This document shows, in pieces, positions 1 through 9,909 of a stretch of 64,000 nucleotides of DNA; the stretch's first letter is position 1, and every line of letters starts with the position of its first letter. Source of the stretch: Closterium sp. NIES-65 (taxonomy: Eukaryota > Streptophyta > Zygnematophyceae > Desmidiales > Closteriaceae). A program made the position numbers and the translations under genes. The stretch spans positions 682,001-746,000 of the forward strand of contig CANXME010002497.1 of NCBI GenBank assembly GCA_948144175.1. Reading direction: 5' to 3'. Below the pieces are notes generated by a model. That model was not told the origin of the DNA, did not search any database, and saw nothing but the letters and a program-made list of their open reading frames with translations.

Positions 1-1388
1 TCTTCAAGGCGCGTTACGTGGCTCGTGGCTTCAGTTAGCGGCAGGGAGTTGACTACTTTCAGACCTTCTCTCCCACCCCAAAGATGACCACTCTTCGGGT
101 ACTGCTGCACATAGCTGCTCTCCGTGACTACGAGCTTCACTCTCTTGACTTCAGCACAGCTTTCCTGTAGGGCAGCCTGCACGAGGAGATCTGGCTGCGC
201 CGCCCACCTGGCTTCACTGGGTCTTTTCCTTTTGGCACCCAGTGGAGCCTCCGCCGGCCAGTCTACGGTCTCCGCCAGGCACCGCGTGAGTGGCACGACA
301 CACTGAGGACTACACTTGCGGCTCTTGGGTTTGCTCCCTCGACTGCCAACCCGTCGCTGTTTCTGCGCACCGACACTTCTTTGCCGCCGTTCTACGTCCT
401 CGTGTACGTCGACGACTTGGTCTTTGCCACAGCGGACACTGCTGGACTCGCCCACGTGAAGTCCGAGCTGCAGAAGAGACACACGTGCACAGACCTGGGT
501 GAACTGCGCAGCTACCTTGGCTTGCAGATCACCCGGGACAGAGCACGCCGCACCATTACCCTGACTCAGTCACACATGGTGCAGCAGGTCCTTCAACGCT
601 TCGGCTTCACGTACTCCTTGCCTCAGGCCACTCCTCTGCCTACTCGCCACTCGCTCTCAGCTCTGCCTTTGGATGAGTCCGTAGAGTCAAGTGGCCCGTA
701 CCCAGAGCTTGTTGGCTGCCTCATGTACCTGATGACCTGCACTCGACCTAACCTTGCATACCCTCTTAGCATTCTTGCACGCTATGTTGCTCCTGGGAGA
801 CACAGACCGGAGCACATGACTGCAGCGAAGAGGGTGTTGTGCTATTTGTGCAGTACGTCAGGCATGGGGCTTGTGCTTGGAGGGCAGAGTCCAGTGATCC
901 TCACTGGGCACGCAGATGCTTCTTGGGCTGACGACCAGGCTACGCAGCGGTCGTCACAGGGTTACACCTTCAGCCTTGGTTCCGGCTCTGTTTCGTGGCG
1001 GGCTACCCGCTTGTCTTCTGTTCTCGGCTCCAGTTGTGAGGCTGAGATCTACGCCGGCGCCATGGCTGCAGAGGAGCTTTGCTAGCTCACCTACCTGCTG
1101 ACTGACCTCGGAGAGCCGCCTCGTTCTCCTCCAGTGCTGGACGTAGACAACAAGGCCATGCTGGCCTTGTGTCGAGAGCAGAGACTGGAGCACAGAGCGA
1201 AGCACATTGCTCTCTGCTACTTCCTGGCTCGTGAGCTGCAGCAGCGTGGTCAGGTGCGTCTTGCGTACGTGGCCTCTGAGGCCAACACTGCTGATATCTT
1301 CACCAAGGCGCTTGCGCCTTGTGATCATCAGCACTTCTGTACTCAGCTGGGTCTTGTGCCTGCCTTGCCTCACTTGCTCACCTCTTGA
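1..1388 (+). pseudogene. Copia RT-RNase H remnant (E1)
   Basis: Fossil coding remnant. The RT catalytic motif LVYVDDLVFATAD is readable near 400-440 and is followed by the Copia-type stretch ending LGLQITRD. RNase H is shown by HADASWADDQ near 910-945, SCEAEIYAG near 1030-1060 and VDNKAMLALC near 1140-1170, which supply the D, E and D catalytic positions. The C-terminal ANTADIFTKAL motif, typical of Copia RNase H ends, lies near 1280-1315. Decayed; not expected to be functional. Confidence 0.85.
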
Positions 1389-1579
1389 CCTTGCTTGTAC
1401 TGTTAGATATATATATACACCTGCTCTTGCTTGTCTAGCCTTTTATATATGTATGTACTCCTTCATGTGAACTGGCCTTGTGGCCTTGACCTTGTGCTCG
1501 GAATGTGTGGTGACTTTGTGATCCACCATGAGCTTGCTTTGCTTTGCTTTGCTTGACTGGTCTTGTGACCCCTTGTACT

Positions 1580-1602
1580 CCCCCACTTTGCCTATGGGGG
1601 TG
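1580..1602 (+). promoter_or_regulatory. Polypurine tract within an inverted repeat (E1)
   Basis: CTATGGGGGTG immediately precedes the LTR start TGTCA and is the expected plus-strand primer. The tract is the right arm of a perfect 6-bp inverted repeat: CCCCCA at 1580-1585 and TGGGGG at 1595-1600, with a 9-nt loop. The same arrangement precedes the 3' LTRs of E2, E3, E6, E10 and E11. Confidence 0.7.
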
Positions 1603-1729
1603 TGTCAGAACATTATAGCTCATGCTTTTGTGTAGGCTGTAGTGGGGTAGCCTATATGGGGTACAACCCAATTAGGGCTAGTACTTGTACCCAACTCTTT
1701 CATAGTGCATTCGTTCTCGTTCATTATCA
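1603..1729 (+). repeat. 3' LTR of E1
   Basis: A 127-bp LTR that starts TGTCAGAACATTATAG and ends in CA. It contains the lineage core in which TGGGGTA is repeated directly about 15 bp apart (near 1640-1665). Confidence 0.75.
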
Positions 1730-2243
1730 CGTCGGTATCATTAGGGAATGTAACCATGTAGATGTTCCTCATATTGACCCTGTGTGACAGGCACCCTTAC
1801 CCTAAGCACGCAAGCCTGGTTATTGTGAAGGACCCTAGATTGCTATTGAAGTCTGATGAAGAGCTTAGCACACAGAGGGCTGAGGGCCCACAGGCTGTGC
1901 TCTACGATTCAACTCGGATCCACGTCGCCATGTCTCGCGATGTTTTCCGACACATCAACTGGCGAGTCCTTGGCGCACCTCCAATGATGCGTTGTTTGTC
2001 TATTAACCGCATGCTGAGACTCCCAAGACGATGTGTCAATGTTTGACCTTGCACACGACTGCAGGCTATAAGGTGCGGCGCTGGCACAGGCGAGGCCCGG
2101 CCTCAAGGTGGCCGGTGTGACTCGTCTCCGTTGCATCCCTAGCCGGGCATTGCTCGTAAGTGAACCGCCATATAGCATACGAGCAGCCGACAGTTCCACG
2201 ATGTGTATCACGGGTTGACCACCCATCCATGTATTGTTGACTG
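1730..2243. other. Non-LTR DNA with a possible intron upstream of the 338-codon frame
   Basis: No transposon similarity recognised. A strong donor-like CTC|GTAAGTG at 2156 and an acceptor-like TTTTTTACATGTGCAG ending at 2264 would define a 109-bp intron just before the open frame that ends at 3260. A second open frame (1762-2046, 94 codons) lies upstream, but I cannot link it by motif or phase. Intron use is inference. Confidence 0.35.
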
Positions 2244-3260
2244 GTGCGTTTTTTACATGTGCAGGCCAGTCAGGTATCTCAACAAGACTGCAACGTTGAC
2301 TCAGGCGTATTCGTGTGCTTGTTCTTGCGGGAACGTGTCGCACGGTCTTTTAGGAACCTAGAGCGGGGCATTCTTTTGCCCTCATACAGCATTGTGACTT
2401 ATCGGCACGCCATGAGATCCTTAATGTGTGATGCTGGGGAGCGTACGCTAGCGGACAAGTTGCACAACAGAACGGTGACATTTCCGCCAGATGACCGTAC
2501 GGCTTTGGTCAACGATTACATCCACGCAGTGCAGCCAATCCTGGACAGCATATCGGTGATGAGAAAGATGGCCGCTGAATTACGCAATCAAGGGACCCAC
2601 CTAGCTGACGTTGAAGGTGGCATAGAAGCTTTGAAGCTTCTGATTACGAAAACTCATGACATATACGACACCATGGCCTCTGCGGTGTCAGCGCTGAAGT
2701 CGCTGGGGGATTCTGCACTCTTGCATGATGAGCCTATTGATGTGGGTGACCGTGGTGAGGTCGTCGGAGGTGGCTCTCTGCCTCGGCGAAAGTTCGCGAA
2801 GTTGTCTTCACGAAAAAAGGGCAAGGAGATCAAGGGGAGATTCGTGGGTATTACTCACCGGCCGTGGAATGGCCGATGGATTGCTAGACTAGTTTGCGAA
2901 CGTGAGAAAGACGGGCACATTGTCATTGGCAACCATTTTGGAAATAAGCAAGAAGCCGCGAGATCACTTGCTGCTGGCGCACATGTGCTATTTGGGCCAC
3001 ACAATGGACCCCGTGGGAGAGTGATAGGCCTGTCTGATAAAGACAAGGACAGGTTGAAGGACTGGAGTAAGGACACCTGCCTGGCTATGATCCGGAACAA
3101 GGTCTGGCACCGGTGGGAGAACTGGAGGGAGGCATGGCCTGAATGCCTTAGTAAGTTGGAGGAATGGAGGGCGGCTGCTACGGTGTCGGTAGATCCTGAT
3201 GCCTCATCTCAGTCATGGTGTCAGCATAGCTCAAAGCGGAGGAGACAGACCCAGGAATAG
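2244..3260 (+). CDS. Hypothetical protein with a possible AP2/ERF-like segment
   Basis: A 338-codon open frame outside any LTR element, and the best candidate for a host-type gene here. The first ATG is at 2244. If the intron proposed at 2156-2264 is real, coding enters in frame at 2265 and the true N-terminus lies further upstream. Residues about 80-160 look helical. Residues about 198-251 read GRFVGITHRPWNGRWIARL, then IGNHFGNKQEAARSLAAGA, ending VLFGP. This resembles the AP2/ERF layout, with an RGV-like strand, W-x-A-R-I, G-x-F-x-x-x-x-EAA and an A-x-x-L-x-G tail. Lys/Arg-rich stretches flank it, and the C-terminus (SSKRRRQTQE) is basic. A plant DNA-binding factor or a transposon accessory protein are both possible. 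The similarity is by eye only, and canonical AP2 residues such as the YRG element are altered. Confidence 0.4.
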   Translation: MRFLHVQASQVSQQDCNVDSGVFVCLFLRERVARSFRNLERGILLPSYSIVTYRHAMRSLMCDAGERTLADKLHNRTVTFPPDDRTALVNDYIHAVQPILDSISVMRKMAAELRNQGTHLADVEGGIEALKLLITKTHDIYDTMASAVSALKSLGDSALLHDEPIDVGDRGEVVGGGSLPRRKFAKLSSRKKGKEIKGRFVGITHRPWNGRWIARLVCEREKDGHIVIGNHFGNKQEAARSLAAGAHVLFGPHNGPRGRVIGLSDKDKDRLKDWSKDTCLAMIRNKVWHRWENWREAWPECLSKLEEWRAAATVSVDPDASSQSWCQHSSKRRRQTQE

Positions 3261-3337
3261 ACTACGGGTCTTCCTCGGTCTGTGCCGTGTGTGTTATATT
3301 CGTGTGACAGCATTCCATGGGAAACGTTTGAACTAAT

Positions 3338-3466
3338 TGTGAAGTTTAGAAAGAGAATGAATGCATTGAGCAGGAAGGGGAGTACAAGTAGGAAACCCTA
3401 AAGTGTTGTACCCCATATGAACTAACCCAATACAGCCTACACAGACTATAGCATATATGCCTGACA
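3338..3466 (-). repeat. 3' LTR of E2
   Basis: 129 bp, ending CTGACA on the plus strand next to the purine-tract inverted repeat at 3467-3490. About 4 differences from the partner LTR at 7410-7538. Confidence 0.85.
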
Positions 3467-3679
3467 CACCCCCATAGGCGAAGTGGGGGAGAACAAGGGG
3501 TCACAAGACCAGTCAAGCAAAGCAAGGCAAGCTCAGGGTGGATCACAACGTCACCACACAGTCCGAGCACAAGAGCAAGGCCACAAGGCCAGTTCACATG
3601 CAAGATCATATATATAAAGGTAAACAAGAAAGTGTAGGTATAGAAAGAGTACATTACAAACAAGATCAAGAAGTGAGCA

Positions 3680-6479
3680 AGTGAGGCCAAGAAGGCACAA
3701 GACCTAGCACAGTACAGAAGCGCTGATGATCACAAGGCAGAAGGGCTCTGGTGAAGATATCAGCAGTGTTGGCCTCAGAGGCCACGTAGGTGAGGCGGAG
3801 CTGACCACGCTGCTGCAGCTCACGAGCCAGGAAGTAGCGGAGAGCAATGTGCTTCGTTTTGTGCTCCAGTCTGTGCTCCCGACACAAGGCCAGCATGGCC
3901 TTGTTGTCTACGTACAGAACTGGAGGAGAACGAGCCTGCTCTCCTAGGTCAGTCAGCAGGTAGGTGAGCCAGTGAAGCTCCTCAGCAGCCATGGCTCCGG
4001 CGTAGATCTCAGCCTCACAGCTCGAGCTGAGAACAGAAAACGAGCGGGTAGACCGCCACGACACAGAGCCGGAGCCAAGGCTGAAGGTGTAACCCTGTGA
4101 CAACCACTGCAGAGCCTGGTCGTTAGCCCAAGAAGCGTCTGCGTGACCTGTGAGGACCACTCGACGTCGCCCTCCAAGCACTAGCCCCATGCCCGACGTA
4201 CTGCACACGTAGCGCAACACCCTCTTCGCTGCAGCCATGTGCTCTAGTCGTTGTCTCCCAGGAGCAACATAGCGTGCCAAGATGCTAAGAGGGTATGCAA
4301 GGTCAGGTCGTGTGCAGGTCATCGGGTACATGAGGCAGCCAACAAGCTCTGGGTATGGGCCACTCGCCTCTACGGGCTCATCCGAAGGCAGAGCTGAGAG
4401 CGAGTGGCGAGTAGACAAAGGAGTGGCCTGAGGCGAGGAGTACGTGAAGCCGAAGCGCTGAAGGACCTGCTGCACCATGTGTGACTGAGTGAAGGTAATG
4501 GTGCGCTGTGGTCTGTCCCGGGTGATCTGCAAGCCAAGGTAGCTGCGGAGTTCACCCAGGTCTGTGCAATGTGTCTCTTCTGCAGCTCGGACTTCACGTG
4601 GGCGAGTCCAGCAGTGTCAGCAGTGGCAAAGACCAAGTCGTCGACGTACACGAGGATGTAGAACGGTGGCAAAGAGGTGTCGGTGCGCAGAAATAGCGAC
4701 GGGTCAGCTGTAGAAGGAGCAAGTGTAGTCCTCAGTGTGTCGTGCCACTCACGGGGCGCCTGGCAGAGACCGTAGACTGGCCGCCGGAGGCTCCACTGGG
4801 TACCTGGAGGAAACGACCCAGTGAAGCCAGGAGGGCGGCGCAGCCAGATCTCGTGCAGGCTGCCCTATAGGAAAGTTGTGCTGAAGTCAAGAGAGTGAAG
4901 CTTGTAGTTGCGCTGAGCAGCTATGTGCAGCAGCACCCGAAGAGTGGTCATCTTCGGGGTGGGAGAGAAGGTCTGAAAGTAGTCAATTCCCTGCCGCTGA
5001 CTGAAGCCTCGAGCCACGTAACGTGCCTTGAAGACAGGCGGAGAACCCGGCGGCCGCTTCACCCTGAAAATCCACATGCCACTGACGATGTTCGCCCCGG
5101 ATGGGGGAACCTCGTCGACGTAGGTGCCTGTGGACTTCCAGGAAGCCATCTCTGCGTCCATGGCCGACTGCCACTGAGAGGAGTAGGGACCCTCGATCGC
5201 CTCAGCGTACGATCGAGGAGTCGGGATGTCTGGTGCATCTGGGTCTCCCTCAGGGGCAATCAGCGTGGACACAAGGTGAGGCAAAGCAGCAGCAAAGCAC
5301 TGGAACTCCTCCTGCCTGTCCTCAAGGACGTCCGTGCTAAGAGCACACTCACCCCCGACGGACGGAGGACAGACAGACTCAGACTCAGCAACGAGACTAG
5401 CAGCGTAGTCTAGACGACAGCAAGTAGCGAAGTCGACAAGCTCAGCAACTAGGGCAGACGCAACAGTGGACTCAAAGGAAGGGTCAGTGACAACAGTAGC
5501 CAGGAGACGCGTGACATTAGGACTGGCAGCACGAAGAGAGTCAAACTCCGTGTCGGCAAGAGCACGAAGAGAGGAATCTGGAGGAAACGGCAACGGGACA
5601 CGCAGAGGAGCAGTGGAAGGACGCAGCGCCATCTGGTGTGTGCCAGGGACCGCAGGAGGACGCGGATGCGCAGTACGACCACTAGTGCAAGCAGCACGAA
5701 CAGGCGACGCAGGACGAGACGCAGGCTCACGACGCTCAGCAAGACCTCCAGTAGGACCAGTGTAGGGAGAAGGAGCAGGTAGAGGGGAGGCGGGCTGTAA
5801 CTGTGACTGCGACTGGACAGGCTGTGGACACTCTAAGGGAGGAGCACGACCAGGAGAGGGCGGGAGACCAAGAACTTGCTACAGGAGCGGAACGAAGTAC
5901 GGCCGCGGCCGCGCAGCACCTCCAGAACTAGTAAGGACGGCACCAGTACCCCCAGCGGCAGCACCAGCGCCAGCAGCACCTCCAGCTCCAACATCGCCAA
6001 CTCCAGGACCCTCAGAAGCACCAGCGCTAGTAGCACCGCCAGCGCCAACACCCCCAGCAGCTCCAGCTCTAGCAGCACCAACTCCAGTAGGACCGTCAGC
6101 ACCAGCAGCCTCAGCAGCACCCCCAGATGCACCAGCGCCAGTAGAAACACCAGCGCCAACACCCCTAGCAGCTCCAGCTCCAGCAGCACCAGCACCGCCA
6201 GCAGCTCCAGCAGGACCAACTCCAGTAGCCCCAGCAGCACCCTTAGTCTTAGCAGCACGTCTCCAGCGGCGGGCAAACCACTCGCGCAGCTCCTGTTGTG
6301 TCAGCATCAGCACCAGGGGCAGGAGAGGCACCAGAAGTCAGGTCAAACAGGGAGAGACCGTCTGCCCTATCGCAGTGTAGGAAAAACTGTAGATCATCTA
6401 CCCAGACCTCAAAGTCAACTGCCCGACCCTCAGCGTCAAATGTGAGAACACTATAGGTGGCCATGACAGCACTAGACAA
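3680..6479 (-). pseudogene. Gag N-terminus, linker, RT and RNase H remnant (E2)
   Basis: Fossil coding region. RNase H carries HADASWANDQ (near 4140), SCEAEIYAG (near 4020) and VDNKAMLALC (near 3910). RT carries LVYVDDLVFATAD near 4610-4655, and the upstream RT half with FKARYVARGFSQRQG lies near 5010-5040. The linker before RT is rich in Ala/Gly/Ser triplets (5880-6260) and ends in an LREWFARRWRRA motif near 6265-6305. The Gag start (VDFEVWVDDLQFFLHC) is near 6380-6479. Several breaks; not functional. Confidence 0.8.
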
Positions 6480-6539
6480 GCAGTGAGTACAGTGGGGCAG
6501 GGCAGTGCAGTGGCAGAGGCGCTGCTCTTACCAGGCAAG

Positions 6540-7330
6540 TGAGGCGGTCCCGGGCAGGGCGACAGGCGGCGGCGCCTCGGCTGCAGTGCGGCTCGACGGC
6601 TCGGGGGCTCGGCGGCTCGGCGGCAAAGGCGGCTCGGCGGCTCGGCTGCAAAGGCGGCTCGGCGACTCAGCGGCTCAGTAGGGCGGCGGCTCGGCAGCGA
6701 AGGCGGCTTGGCAGCGAAGGCGGCTCGGCGGGGCCGTAAAGGGCGGCGTTGCTGCCGCTAAGGAGCGGCGACGGGGCCGCTGAAGGGCGGCGACGGGGTC
6801 GCTGAAAGGGCGGCAACGGGGCCGCGGAAGGGCGGCGACGGGGCCGCTGAAAGGGCGACGACGGGGCCGCGGAAGGGCGGCGACGGGGCCGCTGAAGGGT
6901 GGCGACGGGGCCGCTGAAGGGCGGCGACGGGGCCGTAGAAGGGTGGCGACAGGGCCGCTGAAGGGCGGTGACGGGGCCGTGGAAGGGCGGCGACGGGGCT
7001 GCGAAAGGGCGGCGACGGGGCCGTGGAAGGTCGGCGACCGGGCCACTGAAGGGCGGCGACGGGGCCGCAGTAAGGGGCGGCGACGGGGCCGCGGAAAGGG
7101 GTGGCAACGGGGCCGCTTTAGGGCGGCGACGGGGCCGTAGTAGGGGGCGGCAACGGGGCCGCTGAAAGGGCGGCGACAGGGCCGCGAGTGGCCGCTAAGG
7201 GGCCGCGAGGGGCCACGAGGGGGCCGTGAGGGCGGTGCGATGGGGCCGCAAGGGCGCCGCGACGGGGCCGTGAGGACGGCGCGACGGGGCCACTAGGGGC
7301 CGTGAGAGACGGGGCGCGACTCGGGCAGGG
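6540..7330. repeat. GC-rich tandem-repeat leader of E2
   Basis: Degenerate tandem units of about 20-25 bp around the core GGCGACGGGGCCG fill the space between primer site and Gag. This extreme composition keeps several frames open, so long frames here are by-products, not genes. Equivalent arrays sit at the same place in E3, E4 and E10. Confidence 0.85.
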
Positions 7331-7409
7331 GCCAAGCGCACTCCGGGCAGGAAAAAAAAGTTCGGTGGGCCCTAGGAACAGTTCCCACAAGGGAACCAGC
7401 TCTATACCA

Positions 7410-7538
7410 TGTGAAATTTAGAACGAGAATGAATGCATTGAGCAGGAAGGGGAGTACAAGTAGGAAACCCTTAAGTGTTGTACCCCATATGAACTAACCC
7501 ACTACAGCCTACACAGACTATAGCATATATGCCTGACA
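7410..7538 (-). repeat. 5' LTR of E2 with adjacent primer-binding site
   Basis: 129-bp LTR. On the minus strand it ends TTTCACA and is followed directly by TGGTATAGAGCTGG (7396-7409), a near match to the complement of the initiator-Met tRNA 3' end (TGGTATCAGAGC). Confidence 0.85.
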
Positions 7539-8234
7539 TTACTATTGCCTTTGGTGTGTGTTCACTCGGCATATGGGGGTATAGATTGAGTTATGGTGTG
7601 TAAAATCTTGGTTTTGATATCTAAGAGTTCGTGAGTGAAACATAGTTTGAAGGTTCGTATGTGTTAAGCTCAACCCATACAAACGAACTAATGACGGGTG
7701 AATTAGTACAAATACTATAATTAAACATCGCGTCAAGGCCTAAAGAGCTTTAACGGGCTACTGTACTCGAGAAACAGTCGGCTTCATTGGTTCATGTACC
7801 ATTTATGAGCCCCTCACTTGACGCTTATCGCAGACAAGTTTTCCGCACGAATGAGTACCATCCGGTGCCACCCACATAACATTGTTCTGGTGTGGCTATT
7901 GCGATGGGACCTAGTTAATTCAAGGCTAATGTTTTATGGCAGAGGTCATTTGTGTCTGTTTCCATCGCCTGTCGACCACGATAGGACAACGGGCGCGGAG
8001 TCGAAAGGGTGGTTTCCGGTTTTTTTCTATGTCCTTTACTGTTGAGGGCAAACTAATTACTCGAGAAACACTTGTACCTACTTCACTGACTAGTTACTAG
8101 CTTTTGACTATCGGTTAGTTTTCAGTGTCTGCGTTGTCGCTTGAACCATCGCGGGGTATTTGCGGGCCAGCCCAGTGCACACGGGTGGTCGACTACCGCC
8201 TGTTCTAGCCATGACAGGGGGCTCATGGGGTGTG
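7539..8234. other. Unassigned DNA, no gene recognised
   Basis: Ordinary composition, short open frames only (at most 75 codons), no transposon motif and no RNA gene recognised. Probably old intergenic sequence between two Copia insertions. Confidence 0.5.
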
Positions 8235-8800
8235 TGTCAGAATGTTATCTTATGCTCTAGCCTGTAATGGGGTGCTCTATAGCGAGTACAACCCTTCTAG
8301 GGTTTGCTATTTGTATCCCCATTCTTGCTAGTGCAGCCCTCTTCTTTCTTCTAAACTTTCACATGCTATCAGAGCAGGTCGATCCCCTTGGATCGATCCT
8401 GTGGGTGGGCTCACCACCTCGTTGCTTCCGCTGCAACTACTACTGCTACTCTCTGTGCCGCACGCCCCGTGGCGTGCGGCAGTTTTTTCTTCCCGCCGTG
8501 CGCCCCGAGGCGCGCGGCGGTTCTCTTCCCGCCGTGCGCCCCGAGGCGCGCGGCGGTTCTCTGCCCGCCGTGCGCCCCGAGGCGCGCGGCGGTTTTCTGC
8601 CCGCCGTGCACCCCGAGGCGCGCGGCGGTTTTCTGCCCGCCGTGCGCCCCGAGGCGCGCGACGGGTTTCTGCCCCGTCACTCGGCGCGTCGCCCCCGGGA
8701 GGCGCTGCGACGGGCGACGGGGACCCGTGCGTCGCACCCCGTCGCCCTACCTACGGCCCCGGCCCCGTCGCCCTACCTGCGCCCCGGCCCCGTTGCTTGG
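8235..8800 (+). mobile_element. 5' LTR plus leader fragment of a short-LTR Copia element
   Basis: A 129-bp LTR (8235-8363; starts TGTCAGAATG, ends TTTCACA) is followed by a primer-site sequence TGCTATCAGAGCAGG and then a GC-rich repeat leader. No coding part follows; the sequence passes into the MULE gene remnant. It is a partial fossil of the same lineage as E1-E4. Confidence 0.7.
8492..8671. repeat. 36-bp tandem repeat, five copies
   Basis: Five head-to-tail copies of a 36-bp unit beginning CCCGCCGTGCGCCCCGAGG, with a few substitutions. The unit length is a multiple of three, so all forward frames repeat a 12-residue peptide and stay open. It lies in the leader of the LTR fragment at 8235. 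Confidence 0.9.
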
Positions 8801-8988
8801 GATGTAACCTGTCCTAACGCGTCGAAGGACGCGTGCATAGTCGAATGGATGTGAAGTTGCACGAGTCGAGCCTGATGGACGGCAGGGCAGCTCGTTTGTG
8901 GCAGGGGGCTCAGTCGGCTGAGCCGTAGGGGCAGAAGTGCTTTCAGTCGGTGCAGGTCCCGGTTCAATCGGTGTGGCTCCCGCCCCAC

Positions 8989-9586
8989 TCACGGTATCCG
9001 TCCCACGCCCATGCGCACGTACAGTGGTGGCGCGACCCATGGCGGCACGCGCTGCTTCACGACCCTGGCGGCAATCTCTGCAGCCTGTTGATGTGCTTCT
9101 GCTACTGTTGTGGGAGCGGGAGGTTGCTGTACGCCTGCATCTGCCGGTGATGGACCCGAGATCGGCTTCTCGATGTCGAGGAGATAGTTCGCCAATTGCT
9201 TAAAGTCACGGCGGCATGCTGCGACCAAGGCGTCCCATTTGTCGAGGTCATAGCACTTCACAAGACGCCAAAAGAAAAGCGCAGCAGCCTCACCAAACTT
9301 CACAACATTCTGATGGAGATGCCACACACAAAAGTAGTGAGGTATGCCAACCGGGAGTACATCTCGTGCAGCAGGAATCAGGCCCTTGTCGCGATCGCTG
9401 AAAAAGGATGCATCTTGACGGTGCGGCCACTCTGGTAAGCTCTCCAAAAAGTGTTGCAGGAGCCAGGTCCACGAATCTTTGTTCTCCCCTTCAACCAGAG
9501 CCCACGCCAGCATCAGAATCTCCTGGTTACCGTCGAGAACCACGGCAATGAGCAGGGTTGCGCGTTGTGCACAGATTAGGAAGGTC
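8989..9586 (-). pseudogene. MULE transposase, C-terminal part of catalytic domain
   Basis: Downstream part of a Mutator-like (MuDR/FAR1-type) DNA-transposon transposase. It begins with the strand LLIAVVLDGNQEILMLAWAL, followed by NKDSWTWLLQHFLESLP. The second catalytic Asp is in FFSDRDKG and the C-x2-H signature is in HYFCVWHLHQNV. The frame is open to the E3 insertion at 9587. It then ends at 8989 shortly after a Pro/Ala-rich tail, without the C-terminal SWIM zinc-finger region usual for the family, so the gene is truncated. The other part of the gene is at 16297-17012. The bases AGGTC at 9582-9586 are the target duplication of E3. Confidence 0.8.
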
Positions 9587-9719
9587 TGTGAAGATTAGAA
9601 CGAGAGAATTAATGAACTATGAAAAAGTTGGGTACAAGTACTAACCCTAATTGGGTTGTACCCCTTATGGGCTACCCCACTACAGCCTACACAAATGAAT
9701 AAGCTATAATGTTCTGACA
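9587..9719 (-). repeat. 3' LTR of E3
   Basis: 133 bp, TGTGAAGATTAG to GTTCTGACA on the plus strand. The purine-tract inverted repeat (CCCCCATAGGCAAAGTGGGGG) is adjacent on the right. Confidence 0.92.
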
Positions 9720-9909
9720 CACCCCCATAGGCAAAGTGGGGGAGAACAAGTGGCCAGTCAAGCAAAGCAAAGCAAGCTCATGGTGTATCACAAAGTCTGA
9801 GCACAAGAGTAAGGCCACAAGGCCAGTTCACATGCAAGATCATATATATAAAGGTAAACAAGCAAGTGCAAGTATAGAAAGAGGACAGTACAAACAAGAT
9901 CAAGAAGTG

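Larger units (their letters stand above)
1..1729 (+). mobile_element. E1: 3' part of a short-LTR Ty1/Copia element
   Basis: The 3' portion of a Copia retrotransposon that continues off the left edge of the window. Parts seen are the later half of reverse transcriptase, RNase H, a purine tract and a 3' LTR. It belongs to the same lineage as E2, E3, E4, E6, E9, E10 and E11, judged by near-identical RT/RNase H wording and the shared LTR core. It is broken, with a few breaks in the visible coding part. No 5' LTR is visible, so no LTR-based age can be given. The base run after the LTR is CGTCG, the candidate target duplication; its partner lies outside the window. Confidence 0.9.
3338..7538 (-). 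mobile_element. E2: short-LTR Ty1/Copia element with two LTRs
   Basis: A Copia element on the minus strand bounded by two 129-bp LTRs that differ at about 4 sites (about 3%), so moderately young. Parts in transcription order (right to left) are the 5' LTR, an iMet-type primer site, a GC-rich tandem-repeat leader, a Gag N-terminus, an Ala/Gly-rich linker, RT, RNase H, a purine tract and the 3' LTR. It is broken and internally incomplete: protease and integrase are not recognisable. The flanking five bases do not match (CTAAT left, TTACT right), so an ordinary target duplication is not seen. Confidence 0.88.

Noticed and set aside
6667-7107. Long Pro/Ala/Ser-rich open frames in the GC-rich leaders (also near 15043-16019 and 17735-18555)
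   Set aside because: Several overlapping frames on both strands stay open because the tandem repeats lack stop codons. No domain, and position matches the untranslated leader of Copia elements.
3333-7543. Target duplication for E2
   Set aside because: CTAAT and TTACT do not match, so no duplication is claimed. Recombination between elements is a possible cause.
8492-8671. Possible CRISPR-like array
   Set aside because: Units are directly adjacent with no unique spacers and the context is eukaryotic, so this is a simple tandem repeat.
8411-8807. Overlapping 108-195 codon frames over the 36-bp repeat
   Set aside because: The unit is a multiple of three, so every frame repeats. Not evidence of a gene.
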